Positions 35,442 through 45,354 of a DNA stretch of 63,908 nt are shown one piece after another. Numbering within the stretch: the first letter of the stretch is position 1; each line of letters opens with the position of its first letter. The position numbers were made by a program, and so were the translations under genes. Source of the stretch: Bacillus sp. MYb209. Its GTDB lineage: Bacteria; Bacillota; Bacilli; Bacillales; Bacillaceae_G. The stretch lies in assembly GCF_002975175.1 (NCBI RefSeq), contig NZ_PCNZ01000024.1:1-63908 (forward strand), given 5' to 3'. The notes below the pieces were generated by a model. The model made no database searches. It was not told the DNA's origin and worked only from the letters and a program-made list of their open reading frames with translations.

Positions 35442-36528
35442 GCTTTTTTTTCCTCCCCTTCGAAATCATTAGGAGAAGAATCGGAAGAATACCAAATAAT
35501 ATTATCGCTGCGTTGCTAATCAAATTTCCAAATTCAAATACCTCATTTATGTTTTTCGGAATTGCGGCAACGATATATATTACTGGGAGTAATCCATACA
35601 AAAAGGAATGAATATTTTTATTAAAGAGCTGTGATAACCCTAAAGCAGCTGCATAATAACAGATTGTATATGTTGCAAAGATTTGCATAATCCATATCAC
35701 TAATAGCAAAGATTCGAACCGTTCAAAAATTAAACCTTGAATTTCAAAACTTCTCATAAGATCTATTGTAGGCCATGTTCTCATCAATACCCCATCGATA
35801 GAAAACGCACCAATAACCATTACAACTGTAATGACATAAAAAAGTAACGGAATCATAGTGCCAATTATAACAACCCTTACAGCTTGAGATGGTTTCTTCA
35901 TAAAGGCTAAAAGTAACAACATAATTTCTGCACCCGAATATGCCATAGTTGTTGTTTTTAGTCCTTTTAATGCCGGAACAATCCCAAGTCCTAATACAGG
36001 ACGAAGATTATTGAGTTCAAATATTCCAATACTCATAAAAGATGTCACTAAGAAAATGAAAACTGTAATTGGAAAAATAATTTCAAATAAACGTGCTATC
36101 GCATTTATTCCGCCTAAATTTAAATATAGACTTATCCACATGAATGGCATAATAATAGCCCAGTCAGGCGTACCTTCTAGTAGAAAGAAACTTGTTATAC
36201 CTTCCAACGTTCTAAGTTCAAATGACGAAAGTGTAAAAAAGTAACTGATAATCAATAAACTAATTAACACCCCAAGCCATTTCCCTACAAGTTCTTGGCT
36301 ATATTGATAAAATGTTTTTTCAGGAAATTGTTGACTTAACTTCACGATAATTACACCCGCAACCATCGCAATTAATCCACCTAAAATAACAGTTATCCAA
36401 ACATCAGGTGTATTCACTTTCTCAGCCGCGGTTCTAGGTAAAGTGAGAATTCCGATAGCAAGTATATAATTGATAAGAATAACAGCTGCTTGTGAAGTAG
36501 GAATTTTATCCTTTGAGTTCGTAATCAT
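35425..36528 (-). CDS. Germinant receptor permease-like B subunit
   Basis: 367 aa, about ten membrane helices, belonging to the APC-superfamily spore-germination transporter group. The start [30 protein letters not shown] is characteristic in its TSQ...GIGILTLPR core. The B subunit is thought to bind the nutrient germinant. Its ATG overlaps the A-subunit TGA (ATGA), giving translational coupling. The order A-B-C matches gerA, gerB and gerI rather than the A-C-B order of gerK or gerL. Confidence 0.95.
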   Translation of the reverse strand: MITNSKDKIPTSQAAVILINYILAIGILTLPRTAAEKVNTPDVWITVILGGLIAMVAGVIIVKLSQQFPEKTFYQYSQELVGKWLGVLISLLIISYFFTLSSFELRTLEGITSFFLLEGTPDWAIIMPFMWISLYLNLGGINAIARLFEIIFPITVFIFLVTSFMSIGIFELNNLRPVLGLGIVPALKGLKTTTMAYSGAEIMLLLLAFMKKPSQAVRVVIIGTMIPLLFYVITVVMVIGAFSIDGVLMRTWPTIDLMRSFEIQGLIFERFESLLLVIWIMQIFATYTICYYAAALGLSQLFNKNIHSFLYGLLPVIYIVAAIPKNINEVFEFGNLISNAAIILFGILPILLLMISKGRKKKHEPKC

Positions 36529-38105
36529 TCCTCTTCACTTCCTTTCCGTACATAGTCTTTTAAATTCAACATTTTCGGACGCCGCTTCATCATCTGAATT
36601 GGCATACGAACAATAAAATCCTTCCAATCAGTAAATTGATATAAGACAGCTGGGCTAGCATAAGGGACACCAAAACTTTTAAGCCTTGCAATATGACTGC
36701 ATATAAAGAGGAAAAATAAAATAACTCCATATAACCCAAATATCGCAGCGAAAAACATAGCTACAAAGCGAAGAATACGTAATGGAATTGCTGTACTATA
36801 ATGAGAAAGTGCAAAAGAAGAAATAGCTGTGGCCGCCACAACAATTACCATTATTGGACTCACAATTCCAGCTGATACAGCTGATTGCCCAATGATTAAT
36901 CCTCCTACAATTCCCATCGCTGAACCAATAGGCTTAGGTAGTCGTAGCCCTGCTTCTCGTAAAATTTCAATTGCAATTTCCATAAATAATCCTTCTATAA
37001 TTGCAGGAAACGGGACGCCTTCTCGCCCTCCTATAATTGAAATGGCTAACTTAGTTGGAATCAATCCAGGATGGAATGAAATAAATGAAATGTACAGAGC
37101 GGGAGCAAATAGAGAAATAATAGCTGTTCCAAAGCGCAATAGCCGAATCAGCGTACCTGGTATCCAACGTTCATAATAATCTTCGGGTGATTGCATCATC
37201 ATACTAAATGTAACCGGAACAATTAATACAAAAGGTGTTCCATCCAATAGAATTGCAACCCTTCCTTCCATTAATGCAGCGATAACTTTATCAGGGCGTT
37301 CCGTACTCTGTACTTGCGGAAAAGGACTAAGATAATTGTCTTCAATTAGTTGTTCTACATAACCTGACTCTGGCACGTTATCAATATTAATTTTCTGAAT
37401 TCTCTTCTTAACTTCTTCTACTAATTCCGAATCAGCAATCTCTTTCATAAAGGCAACAACCAACTCTTTCTTAGCCCGTTCTCCTACATGAAATTTCACT
37501 AATGATAATCCTTCATTTTCACCGTGTAAGCGCAACAAAGCAGTATTGTCCGACAAAACTTCTGTGAAACCTACCCGTGGACCTCTGACCGATCCTTCTG
37601 ATACTGGCTCTTCAACATTACGTGTTTTTCCTTTTTTTGTATTAAGTATGAAAACATCTGATAATCCATCAATTAATAATGCCGTTGAACCATTCAACAC
37701 TTTTGACATCATTTTTTGGACAGATTGCACCTCTTCCACTCCACTAATAGGAAGAACTCGGTTTTTAATAAACTCTTTTGAAACTCTTTCTTCCTTATAA
37801 GATGAATCATCTTTATACTCATCAAAAAAATTACACATTAATGATTTCAAAATGTGCGTATCAATAAGATCTTTATCTGACAGCCCTTCTACAAAAACAA
37901 GAACTGCCTGGATGTTAGTCCCGCCGATATTAAACTCTCGACAATACACGTCCGAATTATCAAGAGCTTCTTTTTTTATAACCTCTAAATCTAAGTTGAA
38001 ATCACCTGTAAAATAGTCTTCAGAAACTTTGGTCGTGTTATTCTCATATGTATTGTCTTGTTCTTGGCTTTGATTAACTATTGAATCCTGCGCTTTCACC
38101 TTCAT
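36525..38105 (-). CDS. Germinant receptor A subunit (GerA family)
   Basis: 526 aa. A soluble N-terminal part (about 1-280; typical blocks [14 protein letters not shown] and [16 protein letters not shown]) precedes a membrane part of about five helices and a short cytoplasmic tail. It includes [15 protein letters not shown] and [20 protein letters not shown], which are family hallmarks. ATG 38105 is chosen over the GTG at 38108. It leads the A-B-C receptor and is preceded by a one-helix microprotein gene (38193-38318). The germinant cannot be deduced. Confidence 0.95.
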   Translation of the reverse strand: MKVKAQDSIVNQSQEQDNTYENNTTKVSEDYFTGDFNLDLEVIKKEALDNSDVYCREFNIGGTNIQAVLVFVEGLSDKDLIDTHILKSLMCNFFDEYKDDSSYKEERVSKEFIKNRVLPISGVEEVQSVQKMMSKVLNGSTALLIDGLSDVFILNTKKGKTRNVEEPVSEGSVRGPRVGFTEVLSDNTALLRLHGENEGLSLVKFHVGERAKKELVVAFMKEIADSELVEEVKKRIQKINIDNVPESGYVEQLIEDNYLSPFPQVQSTERPDKVIAALMEGRVAILLDGTPFVLIVPVTFSMMMQSPEDYYERWIPGTLIRLLRFGTAIISLFAPALYISFISFHPGLIPTKLAISIIGGREGVPFPAIIEGLFMEIAIEILREAGLRLPKPIGSAMGIVGGLIIGQSAVSAGIVSPIMVIVVAATAISSFALSHYSTAIPLRILRFVAMFFAAIFGLYGVILFFLFICSHIARLKSFGVPYASPAVLYQFTDWKDFIVRMPIQMMKRRPKMLNLKDYVRKGSEEE

Positions 38106-38192
38106 CACTCTTTCTCAAAAAAACTTCCTATACTACTCTTCTTTACATATCAATATTTATTCTCACTTAAATGCCCCGTATAGTTCGTTATA

Positions 38193-38318
38193 TTATTCTT
38201 TTTCTAATGTGCGAATCCAACTAAAAAATCTTGAAATTATATATGGAATGAAAAGTACGATAAAGGCTTGTATAAAAACTTTCCACTCAGGTACATACAA
38301 AACAATCGTGTCCCACAT
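38193..38318 (-). CDS. 41-aa single-helix membrane protein heading the ger operon
   Basis: Starts MWDTIVLYVPEWKVF, then a hydrophobic helix (IQAFIVLFIPYIISRFF), then WIRTLEKE. AGGATGAT precedes ATG 38318 (a second in-frame ATG lies at 38327). It sits 85 bases before the A subunit on the same strand, and the sigma-G-like promoter at 38384-38414 precedes it, so it is probably cotranscribed. Known D subunits of germinant receptors are small two-helix proteins; this has only one helix. It was missed by length cut-offs. Confidence 0.6.
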   Translation of the reverse strand: MWDTIVLYVPEWKVFIQAFIVLFIPYIISRFFSWIRTLEKE

Positions 38319-38383
38319 TTTAATCATCCTATAACAATACATAATTTTAGAAATTCCTCACTCAATTGGAATTTCTTATGAAT

Positions 38384-38414
38384 TATTATGTCTGATAAGA
38401 AAAATTTTAATGCA
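38384..38414 (-). promoter_or_regulatory. Sigma-G-like promoter of the ger operon
   Basis: On the minus strand TGCATT (38409-38414), 18 bases, then CATAATA (38384-38390), close to the forespore consensus gnATr-N17/18-CATnnTA. Forespore expression is expected for germinant receptors. Confidence 0.6.
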
Positions 38415-38490
38415 CTTAAAACTTCATCATACATTTCATCTATTTTTTTCGTTGCATATTCAAAAAGATCATTCTATATCAGACCAACAA

Positions 38491-38544
38491 AAAAGAAGGT
38501 GGCCTAAAAATCAGTTTTACTGACTTTATCGGCAACCTTCTTTT
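38491..38544 (-). terminator. Terminator after the MMPL gene
   Basis: Stem AAAAGAAGGT / ACCTTCTTTT with inner GGCC/GGC pairing, overlapping the gene's stop. Confidence 0.8.
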
Positions 38545-40771
38545 ATAAAGTATCTTCTTTTTGTAATTGCTTTTCTTCTTTCCAAAGTTTTCCTGGCCAA
38601 AAAGCGAAACGTCCTAATACAACTGTAATTGCTGGTACTAATAATGGTCTCACAATAAACGTATCTAGTAATACGCCGATTGCTGTCACAATACCGAATT
38701 GAACAAGAACTTGAATTGGTAACGTACCTAATACTGCAAATGTTCCTGCTAAAATTAAACCTGCGGATGTAATTACACTACCTGTTTGTATAACGCCATT
38801 TTTAACTGCTTCTAAATGATTTTGTTTCTTTTTATTCTTCCATATTTCAGAAACCATAAAGATATTATAATCCTCTCCTAAAGCAACTAAAAATACGAAT
38901 GCGTATAATGGGATAGCGCCTTGTATTGCGGGAGCTCCCATACCAAAATGAAGCACAATCCATCCTGCTCCTACAGCTGAGAAGAATGATAAAACGACAG
39001 TTACAATTAAATAAATCATCGCAACGATAGAACGTAAGTACACGAGTAATAGTAAAGCAATGATACTAATCATAACCGGAATAATAACCGCTTCATCACG
39101 TTCCGTTATTTGTTTTGTATCATATAATGAAGCTGTTTCCCCGCCAATCCACAATTGATCCTCAGCATTACTAATCCCTGCGTCTTTCAATACCTTTTCT
39201 ACACTACTTTTCAATTTAGGGATTTGATCTAATGCTTCAATTGAGTATGGATTTTCCGCTAAAGAGACTTCATACATTTGTAATTGATTATTTTCTTTTC
39301 CCTTCATTGGCTCTTTCACTTTATTAACAAAAGATAGTTTCTCTATTTCTTGTTTAATAGGTACATCTTTTCCTTTAGAATCAACCACAACCTTTACTGG
39401 TGCCAATTCTCCAACTGAAAAATGATCAGTAATTAATGTAAATCCTTCACGTGATGGCATATCTTTCGGGAATGATTCTAATAAATCGTATGTGTATTGA
39501 ATACGTGGTACAAATGAAGCCAATCCCCCTAATAAAAATACAGTTAGCATAATAATTGTCCATGGTTTACGTACAACAATATCACCAATCTTTTTACTAA
39601 AGGCCCCCTTTGTAGTTTTTACTTTTAAAACTTTCTTTTTCGCAAACTCTTCATTCATTGCAGTTGTTCTCGGTATGAACGGGAAGAATGCAACTCTACC
39701 GAAAATTAATAATAATGCCGGAAGAATTGTTAATGCAGCGATTCCCATTATAAAAACAGCAACACTAAATGGTACTGCAAATCGATGAAAGGCTCCATAA
39801 TGTGCAAGTAATAATGTTCCTAATCCTAATACTACAGTTAGTGCACTCATTATAATTGCTCCGCCTGATGCTTTTATCGCAAGTTGCAACGCTTTATATT
39901 TACTTTCTTCTTCTAGTAAATACTCCCTATATCTTGAAATTAAAAATAGACAGTAATCCGTTCCTGCTCCAAACAGTAAGACTGTCATAATCGATATAGC
40001 CTGTGCATCTACTTTAATCCATCCATTGTCTGCTAAAAAGCCCAGTGTCGGACTGATAATTCCATATGCAAAGCCAACAACAAGTAATGGTAAAATTGCT
40101 AAAATTGGTGAGCGATACAGTAAAATTAATAAAACTAATACGAGTAGTACAGTAGCAACTAATAATTTCACATCAGCTTGACTGAATAAACTTACCGCAT
40201 CCGTTTGAATACCTACAGGTCCAGATAATCGAACATGTAAACCAGAATCGGTAATTTTTTGTTTAAATGGATCTTCATCCACTTTACTATTCACTATTTT
40301 TCGTAACTCTTCTAAATTACCTTTTAATATATCCGTTCCAGCAGATTTATTAAAAAATATTGGTGTAACAAATGATGTACCATCTTTTGATGCACTTTTT
40401 AATAATACTTGCTCTGGAATTGTATCAAATGGTGGTAATGTTGATTGTTCTTTTAAAGGACTAGCCTTTAATTCTTTATAAACGTCTTGTATGAGTTTAT
40501 AGTCTTTTGACTGTAATCCACCCTCTCGATGCCATACTACTAACAACGGATTTCCTGCATTATTAGGAAACTCTTTTTTCATAAGTTCTTCCGCTTGCTG
40601 TGACATTGCTGTTTCAGGTAAATTTTTCGGATTCGGTTCTTTCGTACTATTTACTTGTGGTAACGTAAATGAAAGTACTAATGTAATAAGAATCCATACC
40701 GCTAATGTTATCCATTGCGTATTCTTCCCTGCTACAAGCTTCCCTAACATATGTAACGGGTGCTTTTTCAT
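38543..40771 (-). CDS. MMPL/RND-family transporter
   Basis: 742 aa. Two homologous halves of six helices each, with large extracytoplasmic loops (about 45-200 and 430-560). GAGTDYCLFLISRYRE (about 265-280) and ALGEDYNIFMVSEIWK (about 645) are the paired charged motifs used for proton coupling. The family exports lipids or hydrophobic drugs. It is divergent from a TetR gene (40893), and a dyad sits within its promoter, so TetR repression is likely. Confidence 0.93.
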   Translation of the reverse strand: MKKHPLHMLGKLVAGKNTQWITLAVWILITLVLSFTLPQVNSTKEPNPKNLPETAMSQQAEELMKKEFPNNAGNPLLVVWHREGGLQSKDYKLIQDVYKELKASPLKEQSTLPPFDTIPEQVLLKSASKDGTSFVTPIFFNKSAGTDILKGNLEELRKIVNSKVDEDPFKQKITDSGLHVRLSGPVGIQTDAVSLFSQADVKLLVATVLLVLVLLILLYRSPILAILPLLVVGFAYGIISPTLGFLADNGWIKVDAQAISIMTVLLFGAGTDYCLFLISRYREYLLEEESKYKALQLAIKASGGAIIMSALTVVLGLGTLLLAHYGAFHRFAVPFSVAVFIMGIAALTILPALLLIFGRVAFFPFIPRTTAMNEEFAKKKVLKVKTTKGAFSKKIGDIVVRKPWTIIMLTVFLLGGLASFVPRIQYTYDLLESFPKDMPSREGFTLITDHFSVGELAPVKVVVDSKGKDVPIKQEIEKLSFVNKVKEPMKGKENNQLQMYEVSLAENPYSIEALDQIPKLKSSVEKVLKDAGISNAEDQLWIGGETASLYDTKQITERDEAVIIPVMISIIALLLLVYLRSIVAMIYLIVTVVLSFFSAVGAGWIVLHFGMGAPAIQGAIPLYAFVFLVALGEDYNIFMVSEIWKNKKKQNHLEAVKNGVIQTGSVITSAGLILAGTFAVLGTLPIQVLVQFGIVTAIGVLLDTFIVRPLLVPAITVVLGRFAFWPGKLWKEEKQLQKEDTL

Positions 40772-40804
40772 AAAAACCCACCTTCCTTTTTCCCTCCAAT
40801 ATTA

Positions 40805-40834
40805 ATTATATATACTGGTCAGTTAATTAATCAA
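40805..40834 (-). promoter_or_regulatory. MMPL promoter with embedded TetR-type operator
   Basis: On the minus strand TTGATT (40829-40834), an 18-base spacer and TATAAT (40805-40810). The spacer contains the dyad ACTGGTCAGT (40814-40823, + strand), placed to block polymerase when bound. Confidence 0.65.
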
Positions 40835-40892
40835 GAATGATTAAAAATTATGTTATAATTATCTCAATACTAAATGTCAGGAGCGAATGTAT

Positions 40893-41510
40893 TTGGAACA
40901 AAAACAACGTCCTCTCGGAAGGCCTCGTCAAAATAAAAATACAAAGTCTACAAAAGCAACCATTTTAGAAGTTGCAACTAGGTTATTTCTCACTCAAAAT
41001 TATCAAGTTGTTTCAATGGATGAGGTCGCGAAAGAATGTGGTGTTACAAAAGCAACCGTCTACTATTACTATTCAACAAAAGCTGATTTATTTACCGCTA
41101 CTATGATCCAAATGATGGTGCGTATAAGAGAAAATATGGATCAAATTCTCTCTACAAATAAGACTTTGGAAGAAAGATTATTGGACTTTGCTACAGTATA
41201 CTTACACGCAACGACGGACATTGATATGAAGAACTTTATGAAAGATGCAAAGCTATCCTTATCTGAAGAGCAATTAAAGGAATTAAAAAATGCCGAAGAT
41301 AACATGTATGAGGTATTGGAAAAATCAATTGATAATGCGATGCATATTGAAGAAATACCTAAAGGGAATCCAAAATTAGCTGCACATGCTTTCGTAGCTT
41401 TATTATCCATTGGGAATTTTAAGGATGAGAATCACAATCCTATTCTTGCAAATATAGATGAATTAGCAAAAGAAATTGTTTCATTTTATTGGAATGGGCT
41501 GAGTAATTAA
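40893..41510 (+). CDS. TetR-family transcriptional regulator
   Basis: 205 aa. The N-terminal DNA-binding domain covers about 20-65 (EVATRLFLTQNYQVVSMDEVA, then TKATVYYYYSTKADLF). A C-terminal ligand-binding domain follows. TTG 40893 lies nine bases after AGGAG, while the ATG at 40887 is too close. A basic RPLGRPRQ arm precedes the helix-turn-helix. It is divergent from the MMPL exporter and most likely represses it until a hydrophobic ligand binds. Confidence 0.93.
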   Translation: MEQKQRPLGRPRQNKNTKSTKATILEVATRLFLTQNYQVVSMDEVAKECGVTKATVYYYYSTKADLFTATMIQMMVRIRENMDQILSTNKTLEERLLDFATVYLHATTDIDMKNFMKDAKLSLSEEQLKELKNAEDNMYEVLEKSIDNAMHIEEIPKGNPKLAAHAFVALLSIGNFKDENHNPILANIDELAKEIVSFYWNGLSN

Positions 41511-41577
41511 CAGATGACTCTAAACTGAATTTACTATTTATAATAAGTAGTGCCTACATATTTTTTCTTTACTCTTC

Positions 41578-41622
41578 AAAAAACAAAGCAATCAGTATTG
41601 TAAACTAATTGCTTTGTTTTTT
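41578..41622. terminator. Bidirectional terminator
   Basis: Stem AAAAAACAAAGCAAT / ATTGCTTTGTTTTTT between convergent genes. Confidence 0.88.
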
Positions 41623-41666
41623 GAAAATCCCCTTCCTTATTGTACATTATCCATCACTCTCATCAA

Positions 41667-42617
41667 CTATCGCCTTTTCTTTAAGAATGTATCTAAAATA
41701 TCCTGCTTAAATCGTTCAGAATTAAATTGAAAGGCTACATTATGTATGCTATAGCTTGGATTTGTCGTAAAACGAAAATCAGCAATACTTTGACCGAAAC
41801 CTTCTCCTTGATCTGGTATGATTTTAACAGGTACTTTAGAAAGATGAACGGCATCTCGGTTTAATAAGTACCATATCGTTACAAAATCATGCATGGGACT
41901 ACCTTGTATACCAGGATTTGATTTAGAGTAAAAGTTATAATAGTAATCCAACATAGGCTTAATCAAAAGTCCAGCGGGATCTTTTGTGTGCTGATGAAAT
42001 GCATCAATTTGTTGAACCATTTCAGGTGTAACAATAGCACTTTGAGTCACGTTTAATGGAATAATCGTTAAATTTTTTGCATGTTTCACGATAAAATTTG
42101 CCGCATAAGGATCTGCAAAAAAATTAGCCTCAGCCACAGCTGTTACATTTCCCGGATAAAAAAAAGCCCCGCCCATACAAATGTATTCCTTTACCTCTTG
42201 CATTTTAGGTAGATTTAAAACGAATGCAGTTGCCAAAGAAGAAAGTCTTCCTAGATTAATAATAGTGAGATTGTCTAAATGTAAATCTATAACTTGATAA
42301 ATATCATGAATTGGATAAACAGGAAGATTAATTTGAGGCGGAATAATAGGCCCTAGTCCCGCTTCTCCATGCACTTCTGGAAAAGATTCGACAGCTATAC
42401 CGGTTAAAGGAACTGAAGCACCTAGAAAAACAGGTATTTCCTGTCTCCCCGCAATATACTTTAAATAATTAATATTCCATATAGCCTTTTCCCTCGATAC
42501 ATTTCCATAATCAGCGACAATACCTACTAGTTGAATATCTTCACGAAAAAATGTATATAAAATAGCAAACGCATCATCAATCCCCAAATCTGTAAACAAG
42601 AGGACCTTTTTTTGCAT
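41667..42617 (-). CDS. Inosine-uridine-preferring nucleoside hydrolase family
   Basis: 316 aa enzyme that cleaves the N-glycosidic bond of nucleosides to ribose and base. The calcium-site segment reads FTDLGIDDAFAIL where the family norm is D-x-D-P-G-x-D-D. The first Asp is Phe and the Pro is Leu, while the later calcium ligands are kept. Also NLGRLSSLATAF and MGGAFFYPGNVT. The late Asp is in PMHDFVTIWYLL. GGAGG precedes the ATG. A decayed paralogue lies at 47680. Confidence 0.88.
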   Translation of the reverse strand: MQKKVLLFTDLGIDDAFAILYTFFREDIQLVGIVADYGNVSREKAIWNINYLKYIAGRQEIPVFLGASVPLTGIAVESFPEVHGEAGLGPIIPPQINLPVYPIHDIYQVIDLHLDNLTIINLGRLSSLATAFVLNLPKMQEVKEYICMGGAFFYPGNVTAVAEANFFADPYAANFIVKHAKNLTIIPLNVTQSAIVTPEMVQQIDAFHQHTKDPAGLLIKPMLDYYYNFYSKSNPGIQGSPMHDFVTIWYLLNRDAVHLSKVPVKIIPDQGEGFGQSIADFRFTTNPSYSIHNVAFQFNSERFKQDILDTFLKKRR

Positions 42618-42998
42618 ATATCTTCCTCCAAATTACAAAATTGATATTAGACTTTTAATACATATTATGTATTACTAAAAAGTACATTCCATTTACTAAT
42701 ATTTTTTTATATGCCATACCAAGAACGCCTCTTGAAAAACTGCAAACCTTAACTCAATATACTTACCTACCATTTCCTTAAATGCTGCGTTTCTAAAAAA
42801 ATTTTAACTGTCATTTTTCAAACAAACAGTACATCAGCATATTATTTATTATCTTAGTTTTCCTAATTCATTTTTGAAGGGTTGAAATTACTTTAAGAGA
42901 ATTAATAGTAGAAATTCACAAATGTAATTCAGAAGAAATACATCATTAAAAGAGTCACTTTGAACTTTCCTATATAGTATAAGAAGGAGGAAACAATA
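42618..42998. other. Interval between divergent genes, no gene seen
   Basis: 380 bases of AT-rich DNA. It must contain the promoter of the nucleoside hydrolase. No repeat or supported frame noted. Confidence 0.4.
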
Positions 42999-43552
42999 AT
43001 GATTTATGTAATAAGACACGGACAAACTGATTTGAATAAAGAAAATCGATTACAAGGAAGATCCGGCCTACCATTAAATGAAATTGGGATAAAGCAAGCA
43101 GAACAATTAAGAGTATTGCTACAAAACATTAAATTTGATTACGTGTTTTCTTCTCGCAAACAAGAGCAATTCAAACTGCAGAAATAGTCACTAATTTAAA
43201 AGCAATTCCTGATACAAGATTAGATGTTTTCGACTTAGGAAAAGCGGACACGTTGAAAAAACATGAAGTTCAAATGAACGGAATGATCCCTGATCCAACA
43301 ATATATAAAAGAATTGAAGACATACATAGCTTTTTCGCAAGGGTATTCCATTTTATGTACGAATTAGAATCAAGATATAATACCTAATGTAACATTCTAC
43401 TTTCAGGTCATAGATGTACTACTGGTTGTATTGGAGCTTATTTTGAAGGGATACCAAAAGATAATAACATTTTAAAACTTTCATCTAATAATGGAGAATA
43501 TAAAGTATTTACTTTCCAAGCATCACCTATTACTGATTCCAAATTGAAATAA
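42999..43552 (+). pseudogene. Histidine phosphatase (phosphoglycerate-mutase-like), disrupted
   Basis: AAGGAGG and ATG 42999 open MIYVIRHGQTDLNKENRLQG, with the RHG catalytic motif, through YVFSS. A frameshift at about 43160 follows; a shifted frame continues TRAIQTAEIVTNL through FHFMYELESRYNT to a TAA at 43385-43387. The same frame then resumes with NILLSGHRCTTG, the second catalytic His region, and ends LSSNNGEYKVF..., stopping at 43552. Two independent lesions are therefore present in a gene of about 184 codons. Confidence 0.88.
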
Positions 43553-43566
43553 AGTGACACGATAAC

Positions 43567-43608
43567 AAAAAAAGAAGTTGTCTCGCTCTAATTGAGATAA
43601 CTTCTTTT
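43567..43608 (+). terminator. Terminator after the phosphatase pseudogene
   Basis: Stem AAAGAAGTTGTCTC / GAGATAACTTCTTTT followed by T-rich DNA. Confidence 0.85.
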
Positions 43609-43629
43609 CATATACGTAACATTGTATTA

Positions 43630-43701
43630 TCAACCAAAAAATATACAGCTAAATACTATAAGAACAAACAAAACTAATAAACTATTTGAGAACTGACCCA
43701 T
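43630..43701 (-). CDS. Possible 23-aa hydrophobic peptide
   Basis: AAAGGGG lies nine bases before an ATG; the peptide MGQFSNSLLVLFVLIVFSCIF is essentially one membrane helix. It resembles in style the very small YjcZ-type sporulation membrane peptides but has no Gly/Tyr head. Tentative. Confidence 0.35.
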   Translation of the reverse strand: MGQFSNSLLVLFVLIVFSCIFFG

Positions 43702-43993
43702 GGAATACTGCCCCTTTATTTCATTATGTAAAAGATTTTACCATAAAATTATTTATAACATAATCTCTGAAAGAGACATTAGATTCATTAGTTATATATA
43801 TATTAAGTAATATTTTATACTCATTACATTCTCCTCACATAAAAACACTTCAACTGTTCCTCTACTATATTTTGTACTATTTTAAAAACAGTATAATAGT
43901 AAATAAATATTTACTATTATACATTAAATAATTTGATTTATAATAAAAATAGTAATAAAATAATTACTAAACTTATAAAGGAACCGAAAAACA

Positions 43994-44434
43994 ATGGCTA
44001 ATAAAGAATTATTAAACGAATACATGAATTTATTATTAAATATGTCAGGTACTTTCAAACTATTATCCGAGAAATCCACTGAATTTACGCATTTAGAGCA
44101 ACACGTAGTTGAGTATATTGCCCAGCAAAAAGTCGCTGTAAATTTAAAAATGATCGCTAGTTATTTAAACATACCTAAGCAACAATTAAGTGTAACAGTA
44201 CGTAATTTAGAACAAAACGGATACATTGTAAAAAAACAAGATACAGTAGATAAACGAGCCGTTTTAATTTCCTTAACAGATAAAGCTGAAAAAGCACACC
44301 ATGAAAGATGGAAACAAATTTATAATAATTTCACTAGTAATCTTGAAAAACTCAATGAAGAAGATCAACATGATTTAACTTACGGACTGTATAAAACAAA
44401 TAAAATGCTATCAAAAATGCTAAATAACGACTAA
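43994..44434 (+). CDS. MarR-family transcriptional regulator
   Basis: 146 aa winged-helix regulator. Recognition helix region IASYLNIPKQQLSVTVRNLEQNG (core) at about 55-77 is followed by the wing YIVKKQDTVDKRAVLISLT with the DKR motif. AAAGGAAC precedes the ATG. It lies 44 bases before the methyltransferase pseudogene on the same strand and may be its co-regulated partner. Confidence 0.93.
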   Translation: MANKELLNEYMNLLLNMSGTFKLLSEKSTEFTHLEQHVVEYIAQQKVAVNLKMIASYLNIPKQQLSVTVRNLEQNGYIVKKQDTVDKRAVLISLTDKAEKAHHERWKQIYNNFTSNLEKLNEEDQHDLTYGLYKTNKMLSKMLNND

Positions 44435-44478
44435 TCATATATAAAAAATATTTTTTATTATTAAACGGAGGATGTTTC

Positions 44479-45300
44479 ATGGTTAAAGAAATAGATTTAC
44501 AATCAGTTCAAGGTACTATGCTTATCCCCCTATGGGGACGAGCATATGGCAGTGAGAAAAATAAGGATATTTTAGATGATACAGAGGCTATTCGGATTAT
44601 TAAAGAATGCGAATTTGATTTCTCTAAAATAGCGGATACATTTGGTGAATACGGATGTATAACTTACATTGCCCGCGCACGAAAAATTGATGATACTATA
44701 AAACAATTTATTACAAAGAATCCGAATGCTACTATTGTAAATATCGGTTCTGGACTAGATACTACTTTTTCAAGAATTGATAACGGTACAATACATTAGT
44801 ATAACCTTGATTTGCCCGATGCAATCTCTTTTCGCAAGACTTTAATTGAAGATACACCGAGGAATATAAGCATCGCTAAATCATTTTTTGATACTTCTTG
44901 GTTTGACGATATAAACTATGATCCGAACAACGGTATTCTTTTTATATCAGCAGGTGTGTTTTATTACTTTAAAGAAGAAGATTTAAAAGAGATCATAGTT
45001 GCTATGTCAAAACGTTTCCCTGGAGGAGATCTATATTTTGATGCTGAATCAAAGTTCGCACTGAATCTTTCGAATGCTACTGTAAAAAAATCTGGTAATA
45101 ACGGCGCTATGATGTATTTTTATGTAAACAATCCTAAATCAATAGAAAAATGGTCTTCTAGCATAAAAGTATTAAGCTGCTCCCCTTTCTTTAAACATAT
45201 ACCTACAAATAAAGATTGGGATGGAAGTACGCGTATTATGATGCGAATTGTAAATTTAATAAAGATGTTGAAGTTCGTTCATATACGGTTTGAAAAATGA
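44479..45300 (+). pseudogene. Leucine carboxyl methyltransferase (LCM/Tcm-type), in-frame stop
   Basis: A frame of 273 codons interrupted by a single TAG at 44797-44799. The sequence reads ...TIVNIGSGLDTTFSRI... up to GTIH, then stop, then YNLDLPDAISFRKTLI in the same frame. Relatives have Trp there (HWYNLDLPD), so TGG to TAG is the probable change. The SAM-binding GSGLDTTF and C-terminal GVFYYFKEEDL are intact. It would otherwise be called as two small proteins. Confidence 0.88.
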
Positions 45301-45320
45301 TAAATCTATAGCTTATACAA

Positions 45321-45350
45321 AAAAAGACCTCAATTTTAAGAGGTCTTTTT
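45321..45350. terminator. Bidirectional terminator
   Basis: Stem AAAAAGACCTC / GAGGTCTTTTT between convergent genes. Confidence 0.88.
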
Positions 45351-45354
45351 GTTC

